A stretch of 40,841 nt of DNA, from NCBI GenBank assembly GCA_017938425.1, contig JAGBBQ010000124.1, forward strand, positions 1 to 40,841, written 5' to 3'. Shown here one piece after another: positions 32,937 through 40,717 of this stretch. This DNA comes from Clostridia bacterium (GTDB lineage: Bacteria > Bacillota > Clostridia > Oscillospirales > CAG-272). The notes beneath the pieces were generated by a model. It searched no databases. It saw only the letters and a program-made list of their open reading frames with translations, and was not told the DNA's origin. Numbering within the stretch: position 1 is the first letter of the stretch; every line of letters starts with the position of its first letter. The position numbers and the translations under genes were made by a program.

Positions 32937-33488
32937 GTGAAGAAAACGATAATTACAGTACTCGTGACGGCGCTCGTTTGCTTCGGCATAACGGGTGCGA
33001 CCTACGCCTGGCTTATGGCGGAGACCGCGCCTGTCACAAATACCTTTACGGTAGGTGACGTAGTTATCAGGCTCTCGGAGTCAGCCCCGAGAAATAATAA
33101 GCTCGTTCCCGATACGTATCTCGTAGAGGACCCGAGGGTCACCGTGAAGGCGGGAAGCGAGGATTGCTGGCTTTTTCTGAAGGTGGAGAAGTCGGAAAAC
33201 TTCGATACCTTTCTGGACTATCTGACCGATGAAAGCTGGCTTCCGCTCGCGGGGAACGAGGGCGTTTATTATCGGGAGGTTGATTCAAGTGCTGATGATC
33301 AAACCTTTCTTATCCTGAAAAATGATAAGGTCCACGTCAAGAGCACTCCGACGAAGGCGCAGCTTGCTCTGCTCACCGAGGAGAACTATCCGTCCCTTTC
33401 CTTTACGGCTTACGCCGTGCAGAGGGTCGGCTTTGATACGCCTTTCGTTGCTTGGGATGAAGTAAAAGATCTTGCATACATTCATTGA
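32937..33488 (+). CDS. TasA/CalY-like secreted protein 2
   Basis: A 183-residue protein starting with GTG (GAGAGG upstream). Signal MKKTIITVLVTALVCFGITGATYAWL, then APVTNTFTVGDVVIRLSE, and VTVKAGSEDCWLFLKVE with SFTAYAVQRVGF near the end. These three blocks align with its upstream neighbour (TIHVTEGSEACYLFVRIE), so the two arose by duplication. It follows the previous gene by 15 nt. Confidence 0.87.
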   Translation: MKKTIITVLVTALVCFGITGATYAWLMAETAPVTNTFTVGDVVIRLSESAPRNNKLVPDTYLVEDPRVTVKAGSEDCWLFLKVEKSENFDTFLDYLTDESWLPLAGNEGVYYREVDSSADDQTFLILKNDKVHVKSTPTKAQLALLTEENYPSLSFTAYAVQRVGFDTPFVAWDEVKDLAYIH

Positions 33489-33515
33489 TGTATTTGAACT
33501 ACGGAGGAAAAACTT

Positions 33516-34133
33516 ATGAAAAAGAAAATTTTCAGCATTGCTTTGTTGGCTTGCGTTATCGTGCTTTCGATCGCAGGCGCATCCGTGGCTTATTTTACCG
33601 ACACGGATGAGAAGACTAACGTCTTTACGGCAGGAAACGTTGATATCGAATTAGATGACAACGTTTTCACCACCCTGAGCGATGAGGATGAGACCGTATA
33701 TCCCGGTCAGCAGCTCGGCGGTGCCGCTACGATCCGGAACGTGGGAAGTGAGGATGCATTTATCGGTGCCATCATCTCCTTCACCAAGAATATCGGCGAA
33801 GAAGCTAAGGTGAAGGCTCTGTTTACGGGTCTTGTTGCGAACGGCACGGACTACACCGTAAAATACGACAGTACCGAATACAAGCTCTATATCGTCAAGA
33901 CCGCAAAGCTGAATGGAAAGAACGACGCAGTGACCGACGAAGCAACGCTCTTTAACGGCATCGCGATCCCCGCAGCCTGGGGTAACACGGAAATGAGCGC
34001 GTTCAACGGCGTGCAGATCTCGGTGAAGGCGTATGCGACCCAGACCGTCGGATTCGGCGAAAATAATACGGCTGCGAATGCGCTTGTTACCGCCTTTGCT
34101 ACCGATTGGGCGGACTTTGCAAGCCTGTCCTGA
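33516..34133 (+). CDS. TasA/CalY-like secreted protein 3
   Basis: A 205-residue protein. Signal MKKKIFSIALLACVIVLSIAGASVAYF, then EKTNVFTAGNVDIELDD. It contains YPGQQLGGAATIRNVGSEDAFIGAI and ends with VKAYATQTVGFGE. Of the five it looks most like classical TasA/CalY proteins (YPG..., NVGSEDAF). GGAGG precedes the ATG. A long structured spacer follows it. Confidence 0.88.
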   Translation: MKKKIFSIALLACVIVLSIAGASVAYFTDTDEKTNVFTAGNVDIELDDNVFTTLSDEDETVYPGQQLGGAATIRNVGSEDAFIGAIISFTKNIGEEAKVKALFTGLVANGTDYTVKYDSTEYKLYIVKTAKLNGKNDAVTDEATLFNGIAIPAAWGNTEMSAFNGVQISVKAYATQTVGFGENNTAANALVTAFATDWADFASLS

Positions 34134-34347
34134 CCCCACGGTCTTATGACCGACAGCAAGCTTTTTCGGCTTCTGTGAAGCTGCCACAGAGAGGGCCGCG
34201 CGGCTCTCTCTGGCGCAAAACGATCTTACGGTCGGAGCGCCTTTGCGCGGCGTTGGGATCTCGCATCACGCCCCGCCGTAAGAAAAAATATTTGAGATCC
34301 GCTCGGAATGCGAGCATATAAACCTGTAGAAAAGGAGGGCCGAGTGA
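34134..34347 (+). promoter_or_regulatory. Structured intergenic leader
   Basis: 214 nt with no gene. Hairpins: CGGTC/GACCG (34138-34151), AGAGAG...CTCTCT (about 34179-34204) and a closing stem TCTTACGG (34224-34231) with CCGTAAGA (34276-34283) around a GC-rich interior, followed by A-rich then T sequence. It may attenuate or process the transcript between substrates 3 and 4. Confidence 0.45.
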
Positions 34348-34992
34348 ATGGAAAGAAGCGCGAGATCTGAAAGCGAAAGAAAAAGAGAAAGGCAGCTCAG
34401 AAGATCTGTGATCTCCATCGGCTTGTTTACACTCTTCTTAGTCACTACGTTTTCGGCCCAGACCTATTCGTATTTTTCCAAAAGCGTTACCTCATCTCCC
34501 AATCAGATCGTATCGGAGAACCTTGATATTGAAATGATCGAGATGGATGGCACGGGGATCGGACAGACCGTGCATACGGGTCCGTTCAAGCTGCTGCCCG
34601 CCACAAGCGTCAGCAAGACGGTCGGCGTAAAAAACATAGGCTCGCTGCCTGTTTACGTAAGAATAAAAATTGTTAAAACAACGAATAAGGATGAAAATGA
34701 TCTGCCTGCGGGATGGGAGTCGCTGATCGGCTGCAACTTCAAGCTTGACGATGAGACGACGCCGGGGGTGACCGAGGGACCCTGGATCCTTCACGACGGC
34801 TATTACTACTATAATACCTCTCTTGCTTCGGGAAGCGTGACCGCGCCGCTTTTTGATACGGTATCCTTCTCCGAGCAGATGGGAAGTGCATTTGAAAACA
34901 GTGAGATAAGCTTAAGGATCATTTGCCAGGCGGCACAGACGGTGGGAAATACGGACAGTCCCATCACGGCGGTCGGATGGCCGATCGAGTAG
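34348..34992 (+). CDS. TasA-like secreted protein 4
   Basis: A 214-residue protein. An unusually long charged N-terminus (about 20 residues, ERSARSESERKRERQLRR) precedes the membrane/signal segment SVISIGLFTLFLVTTFSAQTYSYF. The mature part begins SVTSSPNQIVSENLDIEM and contains VGVKNIGSLPVYVRIKIV. The end IICQAAQTVGN matches the other copies' AxQxxGF position. TAG stop. AGGAGGG lies before the ATG. A more diverged member, perhaps staying anchored or capping a fibre. Confidence 0.78.
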   Translation: MERSARSESERKRERQLRRSVISIGLFTLFLVTTFSAQTYSYFSKSVTSSPNQIVSENLDIEMIEMDGTGIGQTVHTGPFKLLPATSVSKTVGVKNIGSLPVYVRIKIVKTTNKDENDLPAGWESLIGCNFKLDDETTPGVTEGPWILHDGYYYYNTSLASGSVTAPLFDTVSFSEQMGSAFENSEISLRIICQAAQTVGNTDSPITAVGWPIE

Positions 34993-35068
34993 AACGGCAC
35001 GGCAAATGCATCCGAGGGCGCAAGGTAGCACACGCTGCCGCGCGCAAAATTGAATGAAAGGCTAAAAA

Positions 35069-35623
35069 ATGCAAAAGACGTTTCGCTTTTTCAGATGGTC
35101 GGGCAAAAAGGCCGTTCTGGCGCTCGCTCTGACCGTGGTTATCGCCGTTCTGACGGTCAACGTTACGGTGGCGGCGATCGTTATGAGAACACAAACCATA
35201 AGAAATAAATTTTCTCCCGCGGCGCTTGAAATATCGACCTGGAGCGGAAATGACGTTATCAATTCGGGTGATACGCCGGTCTACGTGCGCGCGATCGTTA
35301 TCGCGACCTGGACCTCGGACGATGCCGAAAAAACGGTTCACGCATTTGCACCCGACGAGGGCGTCGATTATGAAATAGTGACGAGCGCAGACTGGTTTAA
35401 GGCATCCGACGGATTCTATTATTATAAGAACGTGCTCGCGCCCGCACAAACCTCGACGCTGATCACCAAGGCGACCCAGCTTCGCTCGATCGAGGGGCAC
35501 ACGCTCCGTGTATTCGTGATCTCGTCCGCCATACAGACAGCGCCGACCGATGAGGCGGTAGAAGCCAGCTGGCCTGCGATCCGGGTGGCGGCAGACGGTA
35601 CGCTGGAAGAAAAAACAGCTTAA
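35069..35623 (+). CDS. TasA-like secreted protein 5 (diverged)
   Basis: A 184-residue protein with a basic N-terminus, membrane/signal segment KAVLALALTVVIAVLTVNVTVAAIVM, then NKFSPAALEISTW, SGDTPVYVRAIVIATW and FVISSAIQTA, weakly matching the blocks of the upstream four (TNTFTVG, VYVRIK, AxQ). YYYKNVLAP fits the YYYN(T/K) block of copy 4, so 4 and 5 are the closest pair. AAAGG precedes the ATG. Confidence 0.72.
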   Translation: MQKTFRFFRWSGKKAVLALALTVVIAVLTVNVTVAAIVMRTQTIRNKFSPAALEISTWSGNDVINSGDTPVYVRAIVIATWTSDDAEKTVHAFAPDEGVDYEIVTSADWFKASDGFYYYKNVLAPAQTSTLITKATQLRSIEGHTLRVFVISSAIQTAPTDEAVEASWPAIRVAADGTLEEKTA

Positions 35624-35661
35624 TTGATTTTGGAAATTTTGAGAAAGGAGGTCACCGTTTT

Positions 35662-38600
35662 ATGAAATTGAAAAGGTTTATAGCGATGCTGCTGACGGTG
35701 ATCACCGTTTTAAATATAGTGCAGCCCTATTCCTTCCTTGCGCTCACCGAGAGCGTGATGAATGCTTCGGATGCGGGCAGCACGCCAAAGACGGAGGCGC
35801 CCGGCGAGACGGGCGGCGAGACCGACGAGGATTACGTCAAGGATATGGTATTCATTGATTGCGAGAGCGCCGTCGGTAACAGAGTCACGCTTAGGCCGGG
35901 GGAGACCCCCTTCGTTTTCGCCACGCTTGACGCATCGATCGAGGCCTCGGCTACCTACCGTTGGCAGTTTAAGATATCCGAGGACAGATGGGCATTTATC
36001 GACGGATACGTTTCTCCCTACGCTTTTCTGACGGCGGCTCTGGTCGCCAGCGCCACGCAGGAGGGCGGCAGCGCGTTCTTGCGCTGTATCGTTACGAGCA
36101 ACGGTCAAAAATACGCAAGCGAGGCGATGGAGCTCGTGCTGGCCGAGGATGCACCTCTGACGGCATTTGCGGCCTCTAAGGTGGCGCTGCTGCAGGATAG
36201 CGTCTCGGAGGCACAGACGCTTGCGGAGGATTCCTCCGGCGCATTCCAGCTTGTCATTGACTATAAATTCCGACACGCCAGTGCCGCAGAAACAACGCCG
36301 ATCGACGGCGAGACGGTGGCAAATACCTTTACCGTTACGATCCCGAACGGCGGCTACTATTCGGGAACCATTGCAAGCCCCTCCGAGATCGGATATCTGC
36401 CTTACGTCAAGGCGGGAGACGGCGATTGGGAGAAGAATTTCGTTATGGGCACGCCCGCAGAGAGCGATTATATCGAATACGACGGCCAAAGATACGTGCT
36501 CGCTCGCAGTATAGAGTTCTATAAGATATCCGAGGCAACCCATATCACCGTATATTACATTCCTCAGATGGTTGACTACATCGTCAAGTATCACGAGCAG
36601 AAGCTTTACAGCGACGAGTACGTCGTTGCCTCCACCGAGATCCGCTCCGCAAGAGCAAACGAGGCGGTCGGCGCCGGTCTGAATCAGAAGAGAAGGGGCT
36701 TCTACGCCAATCCCTACGAGGTGACCGAGTCGATCTCCGAGGACGGCTCGTACGTATTGGATATCTATTACGACAGGCTTTATTATCTGGTTGACTTCAA
36801 TACGGAGGATAACAACCACTACGTTCGCTACAATACGCAGATCATGCTTCCTTCTCCGTATCTTAAGGGCTACGCCTTTGAGAGCTGGCGCTTGCACGCG
36901 GTAACGGACGAGGACGGTGCGGACGTTTCCTCGCACGGCTATGCCGCATCGGAGTCTGCCGGCGCGCTGATCACCGTGCAGTACAACCTGAGCTACACCG
37001 CGTCCTGGCAAGCGGCAACCACCTCTTATACGGTGGTATATTGGCTCGAGAATGCGGACGAGGCCGATACGTATGACGTCTGGTACACGCATAAGATGTC
37101 GGGAACCACCGGTGATAAGACGATTGCCGGTGCGGATAATATCTCGCAGTACATCACGCGCGACAACGGATATACGAGCGGCGAGGTGAATGACGTTGCC
37201 GCCACCTATCCTTATCTGATCTATAACAGCGACCGCACGGATAAGGAGCAAAAGGTCCTGCAGGGCGACGGAACCACGACGGTCAATATTTACTATGCAA
37301 GAAAAGAATATACCCTGAAGTTCTATTATGCGATAGAGAAGACGTCGGGCGCGAGCAGCACGTATCACGTGATCGGCGGCTCCACCTATTACTTCGGCGG
37401 CAACGCCGCCACGAGTGCAAGAGCCGATGCGAAGGCGGCGATGCGCCAATACGCCTCCGGAAGCTACGTGGGTCAGACGGGACAGGTCGAGGCGCTGCCG
37501 ACGCTGAATGAAAAGGGCGCCGCACGCACGGCCTACAGCGTATCCTTTGATACGGACAACAACAATAAGTACCATTATATATCGTTCTCGGCAAAATACG
37601 GCGCCGATATTACCGAGCTCTGGCCCTGCGACGTCTTCAACCCGGTGGAAAGAACGTCCAAAAACACGCACGGACAGTGGTCGGGCTCAAAGGCGTTCGT
37701 GAGTGCCTGGAACGGAGAATACCGCGTAAGATACACGCAGGATCCGTCGGTCAACAACGGAAACCAGACCATCAAGGGTAAATATACCCAGCTGGATGCC
37801 AACCTTCTCTGGAACAACCCCGCGAGCGTGAGCGAGACCACCGTTTCGTACGCTTGCTTCTGGGAGAACGGGGCGAACATCAACTGGAGCGTCCCCGAGC
37901 TTTACCGTTACAAGATATATCTTCCTCTCTTGCCGAACCAGGAGGTTCCCGAGGAGAAGAAGAGAACGTATAACGGCGTTACCTATTACCTTGCCGACGA
38001 GTACGATACCTGTGATGACTCGAGCACCTCGGCGCAGACCCAGCCCGGTCTCGTGGGCTTCACCTCGAACGGCCGCGATTGGAGGGCGATAAGCGAGTAC
38101 GATACCTCTCTGTACAGAGAAGCGTACGAAATGTATTTCTATTATTCGAGAAATATCTATTACCTTTCGTTCAACGATCAGCACGGCAATATCGTTAGGC
38201 TTTCGGTTCCTTACGATACGCCTCTGGACGATCACGAGGAGGCAGACCACGTGCCCGCATACCCCTCCGATTTCGAGGAGGGCGAGAGCGTGTTTGAGGG
38301 CTGGTATTACGATGAGGCCTGCACGAATCGGTTCAGCCACAGCGTCACGATGCCGGCGAAAAACATTCAGCTCTATGCGAATTGGCAGACCCTGTCCTAT
38401 ACCGTAAGCGTGTACTTTGATACGGAGAAGACGATCGCGCTCTGCGAAAACCAAACCGCTCTGTTCGGCACGCTTTTTGCCGAGCCTGATTACAGAGCGA
38501 TGCAGCAGCTGCTCGAGGAGTATAAGAATCAGCTCTTTATCGGATGGTATTATATGGATGGCGCGGAGGAAAAGCGCTTCGATTTCAATACCATGCTTAT

Positions 38601-40176
38601 CAAGAAGGATATGGAGATCTACGCCAGATGGACCTCCGAGGTCCTCGTTGATTTCCTGATCCGTTACGTCGTTATGGAGAACGGGGAATACGTGGACGTG
38701 GCAAAGCCGAGCGATGGTACCTCTCTGGTAGGATTTACGAAGACCTTCGTGCCTCTGACGGCCGCGGAGCTGTATCCGGCGTATCGGGAGGGCTATTTCC
38801 CCGAGGTGCGCTCGCACTCTATCACGATGAGCGTCAATGAGACCGAGAATACCTATCTATTCGTTTACAGTGTTTCGGAATCGATGACCTACAAGGTCAT
38901 TCATGAATTTGAAAGCAACAGCCTCAACCAATATCTTGGCACAAAGACCCTGACCGCTACGCTGTATTATACCCTTTCGGGTGAGTCGATCCAAGACACG
39001 GCGGCCTCTGTTTACGTGCTGTTCCGTGAGGGTATCAGCAAGAGCGTAATCATCCAGGCGGCAGAGCAGCAGGCGGGCAAAACGCTGGATGCCACACAGA
39101 GAGAGGAGCTCTGGAAGATCGTAACCAGTATGTCTCCCAGCAACTTCCAGCAAAAGCTGACGCTTACCACAAGCCAGGAGAACGTGATACACTTTGAATG
39201 GGAGATCCACCAGGACGGCGCCGTGCCGTATCAGACGGTCTACTATTATCAGGATTCCACGGGCGAATATATTCCGGACGATACGATCGTAATGAGCTCC
39301 GGCGCGGTCGGCACTGCGGTCAATGCGCACCTGCCTGCCGCCGGAGAATACGATACCAACGTATACAGCTTGAATACGGAGCTTTCGACGCTGGACGGCA
39401 CGCTTCCCGGGCTTTTCAATGCCGACGGCACGCTCTCCAAGGGCTTGATAATGCCTGTGTATTTTTCGCGTACGTCGTATCCGTATACCGTCCGCTTCTA
39501 TAAGAATGACACAACGCAGGAGCTGGCAGAGGCTGTTACAGGAACGGCGCTTTACGGCGCGCAGCTGAACGTGAGTGACTTCGCCGTGCATGTGGACGGC
39601 TATTATCTTTCCAACAGCGATCACTCGATCGTTGTGGGCAGCAACCCCGAAATGAACGTGCTCAAGTGCTTCTATTCCGGTCTCGGCGTTTATTATCGCT
39701 ATCAGATCATCGGCGCAGGCGCTGCCTTTGATTTTTATGCGGACGATAACGCAGAGGTAGGGCAGCAGCCGCAGGAGAACACGCTGACCGTCGCGACCGG
39801 ACATTTCGTAAAGCCGGACAGCTGGTATTACGAGGTTGACGATACGTCGGCGAGCGTTCCCGAGGCATGGCTCTCGCAGATCGACGCCAAGACCTTCAGC
39901 GTCCGCCCGGATGAGCCGCCGAAGGAATGGGCGGGTAAGACGGTATATATCTACGTTGAGATCCTGCCCGAAACGAGAAGGTTTGCGGTTACGAACGCCG
40001 CTGTGCTGGCGGATCCGCAGGCATTCATTTTCTACCTGAAGGGTAAGGAGGGAACGAATACCCAAAGCGTGGACGTTACCTTCGTTATCGTCGGAAACGA
40101 TTATATTGACGTTTGCGAGCTGCCCTACGGAGACTACACGATCTCTATGCTGGGCTGGTCCTGGCGATACGGATAG
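35662..40176 (+). CDS. Giant InlB/MucBP-like secreted surface protein, interrupted by an in-frame TAG
   Basis: 1504 codons. Signal peptide 1-28 (MKLKRFIAMLLTVITVLNIVQPYSF). The body is beta-rich with many InlB/MucBP-like modules: YYDRLYYLVDFNTEDNN, YTVVYWLENADEADTYDVW, VNIYYARKEYTLKFYYAIEK, FEGWYYDEACTNRF, IYARWTSE, TYKVIHEFES. A near-consensus AAAGGAGGTCACC precedes the ATG. No LPXTG or C-terminal membrane helix is seen. The frame stops at TAG (40174) in GWSWRYG, yet the same frame stays open for 54 more codons to TGA (40339-40341) with protein-like content (PTVQFRDQSIDFVTDSIS...). It probably is the large partner of the TasA-like proteins at the cell surface. Confidence 0.85.
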   Translation: MKLKRFIAMLLTVITVLNIVQPYSFLALTESVMNASDAGSTPKTEAPGETGGETDEDYVKDMVFIDCESAVGNRVTLRPGETPFVFATLDASIEASATYRWQFKISEDRWAFIDGYVSPYAFLTAALVASATQEGGSAFLRCIVTSNGQKYASEAMELVLAEDAPLTAFAASKVALLQDSVSEAQTLAEDSSGAFQLVIDYKFRHASAAETTPIDGETVANTFTVTIPNGGYYSGTIASPSEIGYLPYVKAGDGDWEKNFVMGTPAESDYIEYDGQRYVLARSIEFYKISEATHITVYYIPQMVDYIVKYHEQKLYSDEYVVASTEIRSARANEAVGAGLNQKRRGFYANPYEVTESISEDGSYVLDIYYDRLYYLVDFNTEDNNHYVRYNTQIMLPSPYLKGYAFESWRLHAVTDEDGADVSSHGYAASESAGALITVQYNLSYTASWQAATTSYTVVYWLENADEADTYDVWYTHKMSGTTGDKTIAGADNISQYITRDNGYTSGEVNDVAATYPYLIYNSDRTDKEQKVLQGDGTTTVNIYYARKEYTLKFYYAIEKTSGASSTYHVIGGSTYYFGGNAATSARADAKAAMRQYASGSYVGQTGQVEALPTLNEKGAARTAYSVSFDTDNNNKYHYISFSAKYGADITELWPCDVFNPVERTSKNTHGQWSGSKAFVSAWNGEYRVRYTQDPSVNNGNQTIKGKYTQLDANLLWNNPASVSETTVSYACFWENGANINWSVPELYRYKIYLPLLPNQEVPEEKKRTYNGVTYYLADEYDTCDDSSTSAQTQPGLVGFTSNGRDWRAISEYDTSLYREAYEMYFYYSRNIYYLSFNDQHGNIVRLSVPYDTPLDDHEEADHVPAYPSDFEEGESVFEGWYYDEACTNRFSHSVTMPAKNIQLYANWQTLSYTVSVYFDTEKTIALCENQTALFGTLFAEPDYRAMQQLLEEYKNQLFIGWYYMDGAEEKRFDFNTMLIKKDMEIYARWTSEVLVDFLIRYVVMENGEYVDVAKPSDGTSLVGFTKTFVPLTAAELYPAYREGYFPEVRSHSITMSVNETENTYLFVYSVSESMTYKVIHEFESNSLNQYLGTKTLTATLYYTLSGESIQDTAASVYVLFREGISKSVIIQAAEQQAGKTLDATQREELWKIVTSMSPSNFQQKLTLTTSQENVIHFEWEIHQDGAVPYQTVYYYQDSTGEYIPDDTIVMSSGAVGTAVNAHLPAAGEYDTNVYSLNTELSTLDGTLPGLFNADGTLSKGLIMPVYFSRTSYPYTVRFYKNDTTQELAEAVTGTALYGAQLNVSDFAVHVDGYYLSNSDHSIVVGSNPEMNVLKCFYSGLGVYYRYQIIGAGAAFDFYADDNAEVGQQPQENTLTVATGHFVKPDSWYYEVDDTSASVPEAWLSQIDAKTFSVRPDEPPKEWAGKTVYIYVEILPETRRFAVTNAAVLADPQAFIFYLKGKEGTNTQSVDVTFVIVGNDYIDVCELPYGDYTISMLGWSWRYG

Positions 40177-40341
40177 CCGACCGTGCAATTCCGCGATCAG
40201 AGCATTGATTTCGTCACGGATTCGATCTCGATCTCTCTGACAGAGGTAGGCGACGTGATCTTCAATTATCCCACCGCCCCGAACAATCAGTGGCTGACGG
40301 ATGAGACGGCGAAATACATCACGCTGACCCCCGCAAATTGA
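40177..40341 (+). pseudogene. In-frame 3' continuation of the giant gene behind the TAG
   Basis: 54 codons in the same frame with normal composition (PTVQFRDQSIDF..., SLTEVGDVIFNY..., WLTDETAKYITL...), ending TGA at 40339-40341. There is no start codon or ribosome site of its own. It is best read as the true C-terminus of the preceding protein, cut off by a nonsense change (for example GAG or CAG to TAG) or a sequencing error. Confidence 0.7.
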
Positions 40342-40379
40342 CGCGCTAGGGATCTGAAAAAAGAAAAGGAAGAGGCACA

Positions 40380-40414
40380 TTAGCGTGATACTCCAAGCGG
40401 AGTATTCACGCTAA
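40380..40414. repeat. Imperfect palindrome at the border of the hairpin array
   Basis: TTAGCGTGATACTCC, loop AAGC, then GGAGTATTCACGCTAA: 15 pairs with one bulged T. It could also terminate transcription weakly, but there is no T run behind it. Confidence 0.8.
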
Positions 40415-40416
40415 AC

Positions 40417-40514
40417 TATGATTGCCCTTGCTGGCAAGTTATGAGCGCCTACGGCGCGTGATGAGAGGTAAACCTCGTGATGAGAGGCTTCGCCTCGTTT
40501 GAGGTTAGATGGGC
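40417..40514 (+). repeat. 98-bp direct repeat, copy 1
   Basis: Matches 40620-40717 with one difference (T at 40432, G at 40635). The period is 203 bp. Confidence 0.92.
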
Positions 40515-40619
40515 AATCATATCATCACGTTTGGCCAAGCCAAACTCATCACATTGCGTAGCAATTCATCACGCCGACTTGTCGGCTCATCACTTTTAAC
40601 TCTTGCGAGTCAAAAAAGT

Positions 40620-40717
40620 TATGATTGCCCTTGCGGGCAAGTTATGAGCGCCTACGGCGCGTGATGAGAGGTAAACCTCGTGATGAGAGGCTTCGCCTCG
40701 TTTGAGGTTAGATGGGC
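40620..40717 (+). repeat. 98-bp direct repeat, copy 2
   Basis: Second copy. Its G at 40635 makes the first hairpin a perfect 6-bp stem (TTGCCC/GGGCAA). The flank after it (GGGCGAGTCTATCATA) no longer matches the outer-stem partner found after copy 1. Confidence 0.92.

Noticed and set aside
40174-40176. TAG reassigned to an amino acid
   Set aside because: TAG ends several other genes in the window (2264, 18516, 32217, 34992) at natural C-termini, so a recoded TAG is unlikely. A local nonsense change or readthrough is preferred.
35710-40380. Long minus-strand open frames (653, 376 and 507 codons)
   Set aside because: Shadows of the giant surface-protein gene. The plus-strand protein has a signal peptide, ribosome site and recognisable repeats, and the minus frames have none.
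40417-40717. CRISPR array
   Set aside because: The constant part is only 7 nt, the variable parts are self-complementary hairpins of unequal length, and the linker changes strand. No cas genes are present.
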